NCBI RefSeq assembly: GCF_001556045.1
Contig: NZ_LSIC01000197.1
Location: 49,474 to 113,473, forward strand
From: Bradyrhizobium sp. CCH5-F6
GTDB taxonomy: Bacteria; Pseudomonadota; Alphaproteobacteria; Rhizobiales; Xanthobacteraceae
Direction: 5' to 3'
DNA: 64,000 nt
Every line of letters starts with the position of its first letter. Positions within the stretch are counted from its first letter, which is position 1. Positions 27,070 through 36,135 of this stretch are shown here, piece after piece. The notes under the pieces are model-generated. The model saw only the letters and a list, made by a program, of their open reading frames with translations, did not search any database and was not told the DNA's origin. Position numbers and translations under genes: made by a program.

Positions 27070-28131
27070 CTAAAAGGCGCCGGCGCCTTCCTTTTCCGGC
27101 GCTCGCCGGTATTCGCCCCTGATGAATTGTGTGCTGACAGCCTGAAACAGCGGGGCGTTTTCCCTGCCAAGACCCGCGAAAACCAGGATGTCGCGCAGCG
27201 TGCGCCATCGACTTTCGTCGTATTCGCCTATTCGTGCGCCAACAGGCAGCACCAGCGACCGCTGCTGCTCCAATTCAAACTTGACGCGCTCAGGAGCGAG
27301 GCTCGACGGGTCAAAATCGACAATGATCGGAATCGCCCGGCTGTAATCGGCATAGGCAAATTGCCAACCGCGAACCAGGCCGTGCAACAGATCGGCAATT
27401 GCGGACGGCCGGTCTCGGATCAGATCGTTGCTGGCGAAATAAACCTGCCCAGGCACGTGGATTGCATAGTCCTGAGGCTTCATAACGCTCAATGGGACGT
27501 AGTCCGCGCTTGTCGGGCCAGGCTGCTGATCGATCGGGACAACGATCGCGTCCACATCCCCAGATCTTAATGCCTGGAAGTCAGCTCGGTCGGGAACTTT
27601 GACAATCTGACTACGTGGCAGTCGAAGCTTGGCCATCATGGCGTCGAAGACGACCTCGGCCTCACTCCCCTCGCGGCAGCCGATGCGCTTGCCGATCAGG
27701 TCGTCCGGGCGATGCAAGCCCGACCGCTCCAGTGCAAAAATCGCCACCGAGGTATCAAGAAAGCTTGCTGCAAAGGCAGTGACAGGAGCCCCTGCCCAAA
27801 CGGCAAGCAAGAACTTCTGGCCGGTGGTCACCCCGATTGCATTCTGCCTCGCAACCGCTTCGACGAAATTGGGATCGTCCGGAACGGCTCTCACTGTGAC
27901 GCCGCGCTTGAAATAGCCCTCCTTGGCAGCAATCATCTCCCCAGCGAAGCGAGCGGAGTACGGCCCATCCAGGAAAAAGCTGGCATGAAACGAGGAATCG
28001 GCGGGGGTGTGGACGGGCGTAACATCAGGAACCAAGGCAAAGATAACAAGGCCGGTTGCGGACAGCGCCGCGAGACCAATCGCCACCCGGCGCGTCACCG
28101 TTGATCCTGATCGCCGCCGTCGGTGACGCAT
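27070..28131 (-). CDS. NMT1/THI5-like periplasmic substrate-binding protein
   Basis: The 353-residue protein has an Arg-rich N-terminus and one hydrophobic segment ('VAIGLAALSATGLVIFALVP') that is either a signal peptide or anchor. The body resembles NMT1/SsuA-type binding proteins: 'EMIAAKEGYFKRG', 'AIGVTTGQKFLLA', 'DDLIGKRIGCREGSEAEVVF', 'VDAIVVPIDQQPG' and 'YFASNDLIRDRPSAIADLLH'. Such proteins deliver small ligands to ABC importers, yet no permease or ATPase gene is nearby, which is odd in a polysaccharide locus. ATG 28131 follows an AGAGGA motif; an ATG at 28170 is less likely. The ligand is unknown. Confidence 0.75.
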   Translation of the reverse strand: MRHRRRRSGSTVTRRVAIGLAALSATGLVIFALVPDVTPVHTPADSSFHASFFLDGPYSARFAGEMIAAKEGYFKRGVTVRAVPDDPNFVEAVARQNAIGVTTGQKFLLAVWAGAPVTAFAASFLDTSVAIFALERSGLHRPDDLIGKRIGCREGSEAEVVFDAMMAKLRLPRSQIVKVPDRADFQALRSGDVDAIVVPIDQQPGPTSADYVPLSVMKPQDYAIHVPGQVYFASNDLIRDRPSAIADLLHGLVRGWQFAYADYSRAIPIIVDFDPSSLAPERVKFELEQQRSLVLPVGARIGEYDESRWRTLRDILVFAGLGRENAPLFQAVSTQFIRGEYRRAPEKEGAGAF

Positions 28132-28289
28132 GCACGTATCCTCTTCCGGCCTTCGAATTTTGTATTCCAAATGGCAGAACTAGGATAATGAGATCACAAG
28201 AAGTAGGGTTATTTTTTCATTCGTCTTGTTTCGGCTACGGCCTTTCCTGATAACACCCAATCCGATCTTCCTTGTCCTGAGTTCATATT

Positions 28290-29789
28290 ATGACAGTTGC
28301 ATCGGCCCGCCCGACCTCCGCCGCGGACAGTCCGGTCGAAATTCACATTCTCGATGAGGCGAATCCGGCACGCGCAAGCTTAGTAGTGAGATGGTGGCGA
28401 CCGCACATTGTTGAACTCCTGGCTCTTGTGGCCGACGCCATCATCATCGTGGCAAGCGGCGTTGGCTGTGCTGCCGGATACCAGATCTATGCACGGCCGG
28501 AGCCCGACCAACTCGACGTCTACGCCGCGCTCAGCCTCGTCGTTGCGGTCAACTTCATACTTCTGATCAAGGTTCAGCACGGCTACGCTCTCAAAAACTT
28601 TACCGACCTGCCGCGGCTATTCAAGAAGACACTGGCAACGTGGACCGCCTTGTTCGGCGTGCTGATCGTTGTCACCTTCGCCATGAAGGCCAGCAATCAG
28701 ATCTCGCGCGGCACGATAATCTCGTTCTACCTGGTCGCTCCAGTTCTGCTTCTGCTGGCAAAGGCGGCCATTGCGCGATTTGTCACGACTGCATTGCGGA
28801 ACGGTGGCGCCTTCGCCAGGCGCCGCGCCGTGGCGATCGCTGAGCGCGGGTTGATGTCGTCAGAGGCAATGGCAGAACTCACACAGCATGGCTACCGGAT
28901 CACGCGCGTCATGGAGCTCCGCCCGGAGTGCCTGACTACGCCGTCGCTGATTCCGTCGATCGGTCCGCGCCTTGACGACTTTATCGCCTATGCGCGAGAG
29001 AACCAGATCGAACAGGTGTTCCTGCTGCTCAGGTGGGATCATGGGCACGCGATCGACATGATCGCGGACGCGCTGAGAATCCTTCCGATACCGGTAAATC
29101 TCGTCTCCGATCCGGATGTTTCGAGGTTTTTGCGCTACCCGGTCACGACGGCCGGAAACAGCATGATTGCCGAGATACGGCGCGCACCAATTTCGCGGCA
29201 AGAGCAGGCTCTCAAACGTGCGTTCGACCTGATCGGCGCCAGCCTCGGCCTGCTGGTGTTCGCACCGGTCATGCTGATGACCGCAATCCTGATCAAATGC
29301 ACATCGAACGGCCCGGTGCTCTTTCGGCAAACCCGGAACGGCTTCAACGGTCGCGCCTTCAGGATCTACAAGTTCCGGACGATGCGCGTGCTGGAAGATG
29401 GACCAATCATTCTGCAGGCGCGCAGGAACGATCCTCGCGTAACCCCGGTCGGCAGATGGCTCCGCAAGACCTCGATCGACGAACTGCCTCAGCTCTTCAA
29501 TGTCCTGCTGGGCGACATGTCGCTGGTCGGCCCCCGCCCCCACGCGGCTGCGCACAACTCGGAGTATGAGCAGGTCATCAGCAACTACGCGTTTCGCCAA
29601 CACGTCAAACCAGGCATCACTGGCTGGGCCCAGGTCAACGGCTACCGCGGCGAAACGCTGACCGTCAACATGATGAAAGCCAGGGTCGACCTGGACTTGT
29701 GGTACATCAACAACTGGAGCATCTGGCTCGACGCGAAGATCATCTTGCGCACCGTGGTACAAGTGACCCGCGATCCCGTGGCCTACTGA
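28290..29789 (+). CDS. Undecaprenyl-phosphate sugar phosphotransferase (priming enzyme, copy 2)
   Basis: The 499-residue protein shares the layout of the enzyme at 16766-18196: membrane helices in the N-terminal half, then a sugar-transferase domain with 'KRAFDLIGASLGLLVFAPVM', 'LFRQTRNGFNGRAFRIYKFR', 'TSIDELPQLFNVLLGDMSLV', 'GPRPHA' and 'QHVKPGITGWAQVNGYRGE'. It should start assembly of a lipid-linked repeat unit. Two priming enzymes in one region imply two polymers, or one polymer with redundant initiation. It starts at ATG 28290 without a strong Shine-Dalgarno sequence and is followed by a terminator hairpin. Confidence 0.9.
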   Translation: MTVASARPTSAADSPVEIHILDEANPARASLVVRWWRPHIVELLALVADAIIIVASGVGCAAGYQIYARPEPDQLDVYAALSLVVAVNFILLIKVQHGYALKNFTDLPRLFKKTLATWTALFGVLIVVTFAMKASNQISRGTIISFYLVAPVLLLLAKAAIARFVTTALRNGGAFARRRAVAIAERGLMSSEAMAELTQHGYRITRVMELRPECLTTPSLIPSIGPRLDDFIAYARENQIEQVFLLLRWDHGHAIDMIADALRILPIPVNLVSDPDVSRFLRYPVTTAGNSMIAEIRRAPISRQEQALKRAFDLIGASLGLLVFAPVMLMTAILIKCTSNGPVLFRQTRNGFNGRAFRIYKFRTMRVLEDGPIILQARRNDPRVTPVGRWLRKTSIDELPQLFNVLLGDMSLVGPRPHAAAHNSEYEQVISNYAFRQHVKPGITGWAQVNGYRGETLTVNMMKARVDLDLWYINNWSIWLDAKIILRTVVQVTRDPVAY

Positions 29790-29860
29790 TGTCTCGCCCC
29801 GCTCACCCGCCAGCGGGTGCAGCCGATTCATTCTGCGATGTCACCGATCGTATGGCGCGC

Positions 29861-29897
29861 GCCTGATCGTGATTCATTCCCTCAATGACGATCAGGC
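29861..29897 (+). terminator. Terminator hairpin after second priming transferase
   Basis: Arms GCCTGATCGT (29861-29870) and ACGATCAGGC (29888-29897) pair perfectly over 10 bp. An inner CATT/AATG adds to the hairpin, and the T-rich AATTAACTTTGTCTT follows. It starts about 70 nt after the stop at 29789. Confidence 0.65.
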
Positions 29898-30017
29898 AAT
29901 TAACTTTGTCTTCAAACAGGCCCTCACCAGGGCTCCTCATCATCCTATAACGTTGCGCAACCAGGGCCCCAGCGCTATGACCCTAGCGCCCGCTGGCCGC
30001 AATCCAATTTCAGGACG

Positions 30018-31238
30018 ATGAAAACCTACCTCATCAAATACTTCGTTCTGGGCAGCGAACAGGTCATCTTCAGCTTCTCCAATTTCTTCTACCTGGCGAT
30101 GGTTGCGCGTCGGCTGCCGCTGGCCGAGTTCGCCGAACTGAGCCTTGGATACACCTGCTATCTCATTCTCATCGGATGCCATCACGCGGTCATTTGCGAT
30201 CCCATCATCGCGACTGGAATCAGCGCACAGGCCAGTCAACGATCGTTCTTAACGCGCCTGTGGACGGTGAATGTATCCTTTTGCTGTCTCTCACTGGCCG
30301 CAGGATGCGCACTCGTCTTGAGCAGCAGAACTCACGAGGTGCAAACGCTCACCGTCGTGGCTCTGGCCTGCTTGTTCTTCAGCTTTGCCGGTCCGGTGCA
30401 GTTTGTTCGGCGAATTATGCATGTTCAGGGGCACGTGCAAGCCTCTGCCATCGCAGCAGCGGCTTACGCAACCGTCCTGATCGTGTCGGCCTGGATACTT
30501 CCCCACGTCAATCTGGAATCGCACTTCGCCTACACCGTACCCTTCATCCTCGGCAATCTGGTTTTCCTCGTCTCAGCCTGGCGAAACATTCCCCGCAAAC
30601 TCAACGACGACCAGAACGTGTCCCTGAAGTCGCATTTCCGTGCCGGGTACTCGTTCCTGATCAACAACCTCCTCGGCCTTGCGACGACGAACATATACCC
30701 CTTCGTGTTCGTGTTTCTGGGCTCGCCTGAGGCCGTTGCAAGTTATCGACTAATGTTCGCCGTCATAGCCCCGTTCGCTCAGTTGCTCGGCGGGCTCTCG
30801 GGATTCATCACGCCACGCATTGCAGTCGCGAAGATCAGCCAGATTGAAACCCCTCACCTGCTCATCCTGGCTCTGATCGTCTTCGCTCCCCTTCCGTTGG
30901 CCGTCCTGGCAATTTGGTTCGGCAACGACGCGGCCTCTCTCATCTTCGGAACCAAGTATGTCGCGCTCGGAGGCTCCATCCCCGTTGCATTGATCTCGAC
31001 GAGCTTCGCCCTCGCACTTGCGACTGTGAGCATGTGGCTAAGGGCCAATCATCGGCTGGGGCTGATGCAAGCCGGCAGCTTGATCTCCGCGGCGATAACC
31101 GCCGTCATCGCGATTCCCAGTTGCCTGGCTCTTGGAGTTACCGGTGCGTTCGTGTCCCTGGCGATTGCCAATGGAGCCGCGGCAATTTGGGTCGTATTCA
31201 AGGGAGCCTCGGGCCGTATCCGGACGCAGCCCGGTTAG
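30018..31238 (+). CDS. Flippase-like membrane protein (Wzx/MOP superfamily, copy 2)
   Basis: The 406-residue protein has about 12 hydrophobic segments. It starts 'MKTYLIKYFVLGSEQVIFSF' and 'FFYLAMVARRLPLAEFAELS', which mirrors the N-terminus of flippases of the MOP superfamily (helix, then ARxLxxxEFxxL). The later 'ASLIFGTKYVALGGSIPVAL' block also fits. It is shorter and more divergent than the flippase at 4181-5662. Presumed role: moving a lipid-linked oligosaccharide to the periplasm. It is convergent with the polymerase-like gene, only 4 bp apart. Confidence 0.72.
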   Translation: MKTYLIKYFVLGSEQVIFSFSNFFYLAMVARRLPLAEFAELSLGYTCYLILIGCHHAVICDPIIATGISAQASQRSFLTRLWTVNVSFCCLSLAAGCALVLSSRTHEVQTLTVVALACLFFSFAGPVQFVRRIMHVQGHVQASAIAAAAYATVLIVSAWILPHVNLESHFAYTVPFILGNLVFLVSAWRNIPRKLNDDQNVSLKSHFRAGYSFLINNLLGLATTNIYPFVFVFLGSPEAVASYRLMFAVIAPFAQLLGGLSGFITPRIAVAKISQIETPHLLILALIVFAPLPLAVLAIWFGNDAASLIFGTKYVALGGSIPVALISTSFALALATVSMWLRANHRLGLMQAGSLISAAITAVIAIPSCLALGVTGAFVSLAIANGAAAIWVVFKGASGRIRTQPG

Positions 31239-31242
31239 CCGC

Positions 31243-32694
31243 CTAGTTCTGCGACGTCTCCGGCATTGCCCCGCGGCGAATTGAGGGGGGTGCAGGAACA
31301 TAGACAGCGCGTTTGGTGAGGAGCAGCATGACCGCCGAAGCCATGACGGTCGAGCTATGGATCGCCCATTCCGACCACCCCACTTGAAACGGGCCGCGAA
31401 GCAAGATCATGCAAAGCATGGGCGAAAGACAGAGAATGAAGTACAGGGGCGACAGCCTTTGGGCCGCGTAGCCGCGACGTTCTACCCGGTCGAGAACATA
31501 GACGATCGCGACAGACATCAGCATCGCCCCAACAATCCCGAAGCTGAAATAGCCCTCGATCGGCGGCGGAGCCGAAACGTTGTCGGTGCCGAAGCCCTTC
31601 AGGATGAAGATGTAGTCATGCATGATCTCACCGACCGTTCTTCCCTTCCCGGCCCATAGGTCGCGAGGAACGAAGAACAGAAGCGCGCCCATGATGTTCG
31701 ATCCCCATTCCAAGCCCTTCATTTCGACCCACATGATGGCGTAGCAGAACAGATCGAGGCCTGAGAAATCGGGATGAACGAAGAACTGGGAGAACGGCCG
31801 CTGATCGAGAGAGACGTTCGCGTACCGGAAAATGGATCCGAATATGGGCGAGGCCAGCAATCCGGCGAAATAGGTAACGAGGAACAGACGAACGCTTCTT
31901 GGACCAAAGATCGCAAGCACGCAGAATACAATCAATGTCGAGGAGCGAAATCGCGCGGAAATGAGTGGGTTGTTGATGAAGAGACCCGCCAGAAGCAGAA
32001 CTGCAAAACACGTCACCCAGCCCGTGTCCCGGCGAGCCAAGGCGACACTCACACCGATGACGGGAGCAACCAGGGTGAACGGCCGGAAGAACGCCGTGAC
32101 CAGAATGTTGATCATCTTGCTCTCGCCGACCACCGAACCGAACGCCTCGCGATTCACCTGAAGCAATGACGAGCCGAGATAACCGACCAATCCCAGCGAT
32201 ATGACGATCGAGGCAGCTGCCAACAGGCTGTAGTTCGGATTTGGCTCGGCGGCGAGGCTTCTGTCGAGAAACCGGTTGTGGCGGGGTTCGGGAGTTCGAA
32301 AGGGACGATAGATGACGAAGCAGAGGCCCACGATCGTCATGAATGTGCAAAGCACGCTGGCCGGCACAACGAGACTTACGTCAGCCAGAATTGGATCGAA
32401 GTCGTTTCCGATCTGCTGAAGAGGCGCCACGGCCAGAAACAGCAGGTTGAAGACGAAGAAGACGACGAAGAGCAGGTAGGACCTGGCCAGAGCGATCTTC
32501 AATCCGAACAGGGAAATTATCCCGTTCACGCCGAGTATCATGGCTGCGATCAACGACGCACGTGGGCTCGACCAAGCCTGGGTGAACGAGAGGAGCAGGT
32601 AGGCGCCGCCTAAGCCCATCACGGCATAGTCGAAGGCGCTCTTCGGCGTCACATGCAATTGGGTAGCGGCTGCACTACGCGAGAACTGGTTCAT
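31243..32694 (-). CDS. Wzy-like exopolysaccharide polymerase
   Basis: The 483-residue protein has about 12 hydrophobic segments with a soluble loop in the C-terminal half ('RTVGEIMHDYIFILKGFGTD', then 'APPPIEGYFSFGIVGAMLMS'), a layout typical of O-antigen or EPS polymerases that join repeat units in the periplasm. Sequence conservation in this class is low, so the call rests on topology and context between a flippase and glycan-modifying genes. It is divergent from the GH71-like gene with 249 bp between. Confidence 0.68.
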   Translation of the reverse strand: MNQFSRSAAATQLHVTPKSAFDYAVMGLGGAYLLLSFTQAWSSPRASLIAAMILGVNGIISLFGLKIALARSYLLFVVFFVFNLLFLAVAPLQQIGNDFDPILADVSLVVPASVLCTFMTIVGLCFVIYRPFRTPEPRHNRFLDRSLAAEPNPNYSLLAAASIVISLGLVGYLGSSLLQVNREAFGSVVGESKMINILVTAFFRPFTLVAPVIGVSVALARRDTGWVTCFAVLLLAGLFINNPLISARFRSSTLIVFCVLAIFGPRSVRLFLVTYFAGLLASPIFGSIFRYANVSLDQRPFSQFFVHPDFSGLDLFCYAIMWVEMKGLEWGSNIMGALLFFVPRDLWAGKGRTVGEIMHDYIFILKGFGTDNVSAPPPIEGYFSFGIVGAMLMSVAIVYVLDRVERRGYAAQRLSPLYFILCLSPMLCMILLRGPFQVGWSEWAIHSSTVMASAVMLLLTKRAVYVPAPPSIRRGAMPETSQN

Positions 32695-32943
32695 AGCCTG
32701 GATACATTGGAGTTCGTCAAGCTCCGCAGTGCGGGCTCTGGAAAGAGCGCAGCACCGCAGTTCAACTTCGACGCAGATCGCACAATACTAGTCTCGGTCG
32801 CGTTAACGCTTCGAACTCGTTCACCTTGCGGCCAAAACTCAGGTAAGATATCCTTGTAATATATAGAAGATATCAACGGAATACTTACTTGAATGTCCTT
32901 TCCACCGGCCCGGATTAACAACGATCTCAGGCTGCGCGCCCGC
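32695..32943. promoter_or_regulatory. AT-rich divergent promoter region
   Basis: The last ~70 bp before the glycanase gene are far AT-richer than their surroundings and contain AAGATATC twice, about 24 bp apart, around a TAATATATAG core (roughly 32845-32880). This suits promoters for the divergent polymerase and glycanase genes. No exact start site or regulator can be assigned. Confidence 0.4.
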
Positions 32944-34356
32944 ATGGACCGGCGTCAGCTTCTTTCCACCGGTATCCTCCTCGCGGGAACATCTTCAATG
33001 CCGGCCTCGGTGGCGGCCGCGACGGGTACGGACACGAAGACCAAGAAAGTCTACGCTCACTGGCACTGGTTTCCGACCTCGTTTGACAACTGGCCGGCGG
33101 ACAAGGATCAGTATGCCGACTATATGTCGCCAGACGGGACCCAAGGCAAACTTCGGGCCGAAGGCGGCTTCATTCGCGAACGGCCCCTGCCTCGCCCCCC
33201 ACGCCCGGAAGCAAACTGGGCCGTGCTTGATATGCTTGATGAGATCAAGGCCGCGCATCACATCGGGCTGGATGGTTTCCTGTTCAACATGGGAGGCATA
33301 GACGACGGCTCCCCGTACATGATTCATCTGCGCAACATGCTCGAGGCCGCCCAACAGGGCCCGCCGGGATTTGAAGTCATACTATCGATCGATACCGTAA
33401 TTCTGGTGAAGACACCGGTCGATGCGATCGCCGACGCAGTCCTCAAGCTGGCGCGGAACCCCCACGTTGCGCGCCAATCCGACGGCCGACTGATCCTGGG
33501 GGCCTTTTCTCCCGAGCAGTGGGACGTCGGCCGATGGAAGGAATTGTTGCAACGACTGACGGCCGGCGGAGAGAAGGTATTCTTCTATCCTACATTTCTC
33601 GATGTCCGCAGAACTGTCGATTTCATGGAGCTGATCGATGGCGCATCGATGTGGGGTGTCGACAAGTTGAGCGACGTCCCCCTTCTTAGGAAGGTGGGAA
33701 AGTTGACCAAACAGGCTGGGAAGGTCTGGGCATCCGTGGTGTGGCCCCAGGACTTCCGGCCGCACAATCGCTGGTTCTCGGAATGTCATAACAGTGAGTT
33801 GTTCCGGGCTTCATGGGCCGCGGCGATGGAAATCGGCTCCGACGCGGTCAACATCGCGACCTGGAACGACTATTCCGAAGGATCCGAAATTCGACCATCC
33901 ACCAGCATTCAATATGCCTTCTATGATCTCGCTGCGTTCTATATCGCTTGGTTCAAGAACGGCACGATGCCGCCGATCACTGAAGACGTGCTCTATTATT
34001 TTCACCGGATCGAGTCCACCGAGGCGCCTGGGACCGGCTCTGCTCAACCGTTCAGGTTCGCAACAAATCTGGTCAGTCGCTTTGCCGATCCGCCTCAGAA
34101 CGACATTGAGCTGCTTGCGTTCTTGAAGGAGCCGGGGGAGCTCACGATAGCGACCGCGAAGGGCTCAAAGAGCCTGAAGGCGAAAGCTGGAATCACGTCG
34201 TTTCGAATTCCGCTCGTGCCGGGCAAAGTGAATTTTCGGCTCAGCCGCGGAGACGCCAGCGTAATAGACCTGCCGAGCGCGTTCGAAATTCGCGAGACCT
34301 CGGCCTATCAGGATCTGCTGTATCACGGCGGGTCGTCGTCCCGTCCACCGGTCTAG
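32944..34356 (+). CDS. Exported GH71-like glycoside hydrolase (alpha-1,3-glucanase family)
   Basis: The 470-residue protein starts MDRRQLLSTGILLAGTSS, a twin-arginine-like signal, then 'KKVYAHWHWFPTSF', 'IGLDGFLFNMGG', 'VFFYPTFLDVRRTV' and 'VNIATWNDYSEGSEI' near W307-N308-D309. The first and last blocks are typical of GH71 mutanase-type enzymes; the assignment to GH71 rather than a related family is by eye. A periplasmic glycanase in an EPS cluster usually trims or releases polymer and can set chain length. An ATG at 32893 is an alternative start, but it would place the signal 17 residues in. Confidence 0.72.
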   Translation: MDRRQLLSTGILLAGTSSMPASVAAATGTDTKTKKVYAHWHWFPTSFDNWPADKDQYADYMSPDGTQGKLRAEGGFIRERPLPRPPRPEANWAVLDMLDEIKAAHHIGLDGFLFNMGGIDDGSPYMIHLRNMLEAAQQGPPGFEVILSIDTVILVKTPVDAIADAVLKLARNPHVARQSDGRLILGAFSPEQWDVGRWKELLQRLTAGGEKVFFYPTFLDVRRTVDFMELIDGASMWGVDKLSDVPLLRKVGKLTKQAGKVWASVVWPQDFRPHNRWFSECHNSELFRASWAAAMEIGSDAVNIATWNDYSEGSEIRPSTSIQYAFYDLAAFYIAWFKNGTMPPITEDVLYYFHRIESTEAPGTGSAQPFRFATNLVSRFADPPQNDIELLAFLKEPGELTIATAKGSKSLKAKAGITSFRIPLVPGKVNFRLSRGDASVIDLPSAFEIRETSAYQDLLYHGGSSSRPPV

Positions 34357-34439
34357 AATATTCCGGCCGTGGTTCAGACGAGAACTGCCTGGATATCTGG
34401 CCGTCATTTCTCTTGGGCGCAGCAGCGTCAGTGAGTCCC

Positions 34440-35192
34440 ATGCATTCAACTTTCTTCCCGGAACTAGCTGTTGGCGGATTTACCAGAATCGACGGCACGG
34501 TTGCGTTTTACCAACGCGTGAATGCCCTCGTGACGCCGAGCACCAGAATGATCGATTTCGGCGCAGGCCGCGGCATGATCCATGAAGACGTCAGCTCGGA
34601 GTACCGTCGCAATCTCTGCAACTTCAAGGGACGCGTTGCCCAGGTCATCGGATTGGACGTCGACGAAGCCGTCTTCACCAATCCGTCGCTGGACGAGGCG
34701 ATGCTCCTGGATCCGACGGGACGTGCGCCTCTGCCCGCCAACTGCGCCGACATCATCCTGTCGGATTGCACATTCGAGCATATCCCGGATCCGGCCCAAA
34801 GCACCGCCGAGATGGACAGGCTCTTGAAGCCCGGCGGCTGGATCTGCGCGCGGACCCCAAACAGGTACGGCTACATCGCACTGGCCAACCGCCTGATCCC
34901 GAGTGGAATTAGCCGCACCATACTCAGCTCGGCACAACCCGAGCGCAAGGATGAGGACATCTTTCCGGCGGTCTATCGCTTGAATACGCCGGCTACCCTA
35001 CGGAGGTATTTCCCACCCGCGCGGTTCGACCATTTCGTATATGCTTGGGATGCGGAGCCGGCCTACCACGCCAACAACCGCGGCATCTACCGTGCGTTCC
35101 AACTCATTCAGCTCCTTACGCCTCACGCCTTCAAGACGGTCTTGATGATCTTCATCCGGAAGAAGCTCAACTGTCCGGCCGAAGCCGCCTAG
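34440..35192 (+). CDS. SAM-dependent methyltransferase (class I)
   Basis: The 250-residue protein has motif I 'MIDFGAGRGMIHED', a following acidic block 'VIGLDVDEAVF', and 'ADIILSDCTFEHIPDPAQST' then 'EMDRLLKPGGWICARTPNRY', the standard class I methyltransferase pattern. In this context it may O-methylate a sugar of the repeat unit, though the acceptor cannot be read. ATG 34440 is preferred to the TTG at 34413. It follows the GH71-like gene in the same direction, 83 bp downstream. Confidence 0.82.
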   Translation: MHSTFFPELAVGGFTRIDGTVAFYQRVNALVTPSTRMIDFGAGRGMIHEDVSSEYRRNLCNFKGRVAQVIGLDVDEAVFTNPSLDEAMLLDPTGRAPLPANCADIILSDCTFEHIPDPAQSTAEMDRLLKPGGWICARTPNRYGYIALANRLIPSGISRTILSSAQPERKDEDIFPAVYRLNTPATLRRYFPPARFDHFVYAWDAEPAYHANNRGIYRAFQLIQLLTPHAFKTVLMIFIRKKLNCPAEAA

Positions 35193-35310
35193 CTTGCGGG
35201 CTGGTGAATTCGCACGCTCGAGGCGATACACTGTCGAAATAACCTTAAGGCCGAGATCTTGACCAAACCGCAGCCATTTCGGCTATTTTGGGTGGGCGCA
35301 AGGAACGACT

Positions 35311-35982
35311 ATGCTGAAAATCGTCATTCAAGTTCTATTCCTTTTATTCCCCTGGAGAGTCCGTCGGCTGGTCCTCAACGCGATCCCTGGTTTTTCCATC
35401 CATCGCGACGCACGAATCGGTCTCTCCCTGATCCTTGCCGACGAATGCATCCTGGAAGCGAAGACCTACATCGGTCATCTCAACTATATCGGCCGGCTCG
35501 ATCGGTTGCAGATGGACGAAGATGCGGTCATCGGCAATCTGAACTGGATAGGTGGACTGTCAACTCGCCTGAACTCGCCGGCCTTCCGAAGCAGAACGAA
35601 GCGACGTTCGGACCTCATCATGCGCAAAGCGAGCCTGGTGATGAGCCAGCATTACATCGATTGCACAGACCGGATCGAGTTTCGTCAGTTCTGCGGTCTC
35701 GCCGGTTTCCGCAGCCAGTTGTTGACCCATGGGGTCAATCCAATGTCCGCCCGGCAGACATGCTCTCCTATCACGATAGGAGCCTACACGATGATCGGCA
35801 CAGGCGTGATCATTCTGCAGGGCGTCACCATCCCGGACAATTGCGTTGTGGCTTCGGGCGCCGTCGTAACCCACGTCGCGCCCCGGGAATATTCGATGAT
35901 CGGCGGCAATCCGGCGGTTCACCAGCGGGACATCCCGAAGACCGCCAGGATATTTCACCGAACCACCTTTACAGTCACATAA
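35311..35982 (+). CDS. Hexapeptide-repeat acyltransferase
   Basis: The 223-residue protein ends in an isoleucine-patch beta-helix region ('ITIGAYTMIGTGVIILQGVT', 'IPDNCVVASGAVVTHVAPRE', 'YSMIGGNPAVHQRDIP') characteristic of O-acetyltransferases of the LbH superfamily. Its N-terminus is hydrophobic ('IVIQVLFLLFPWRVRRLVL') and may sit at the membrane. AAGGAA stands 6 nt before the ATG. It probably acetylates a cytoplasmic sugar intermediate. It follows the methyltransferase and precedes a glycosyltransferase on the same strand. Confidence 0.8.
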   Translation: MLKIVIQVLFLLFPWRVRRLVLNAIPGFSIHRDARIGLSLILADECILEAKTYIGHLNYIGRLDRLQMDEDAVIGNLNWIGGLSTRLNSPAFRSRTKRRSDLIMRKASLVMSQHYIDCTDRIEFRQFCGLAGFRSQLLTHGVNPMSARQTCSPITIGAYTMIGTGVIILQGVTIPDNCVVASGAVVTHVAPREYSMIGGNPAVHQRDIPKTARIFHRTTFTVT

Positions 35983-36135
35983 GCTCGGACACGGCTCGCA
36001 GCCGCATCCCGGGCACGCCCAATGACCCGCCTCTACGGTCAATTGGGTGGCATTGGGGAGCCGTGGCGCCCTCTTGCCAGGATGCTGCTCTCGCCATCGA
36101 TTGTTCATGTGCCGACATGCTGAGCGACCGACGCC

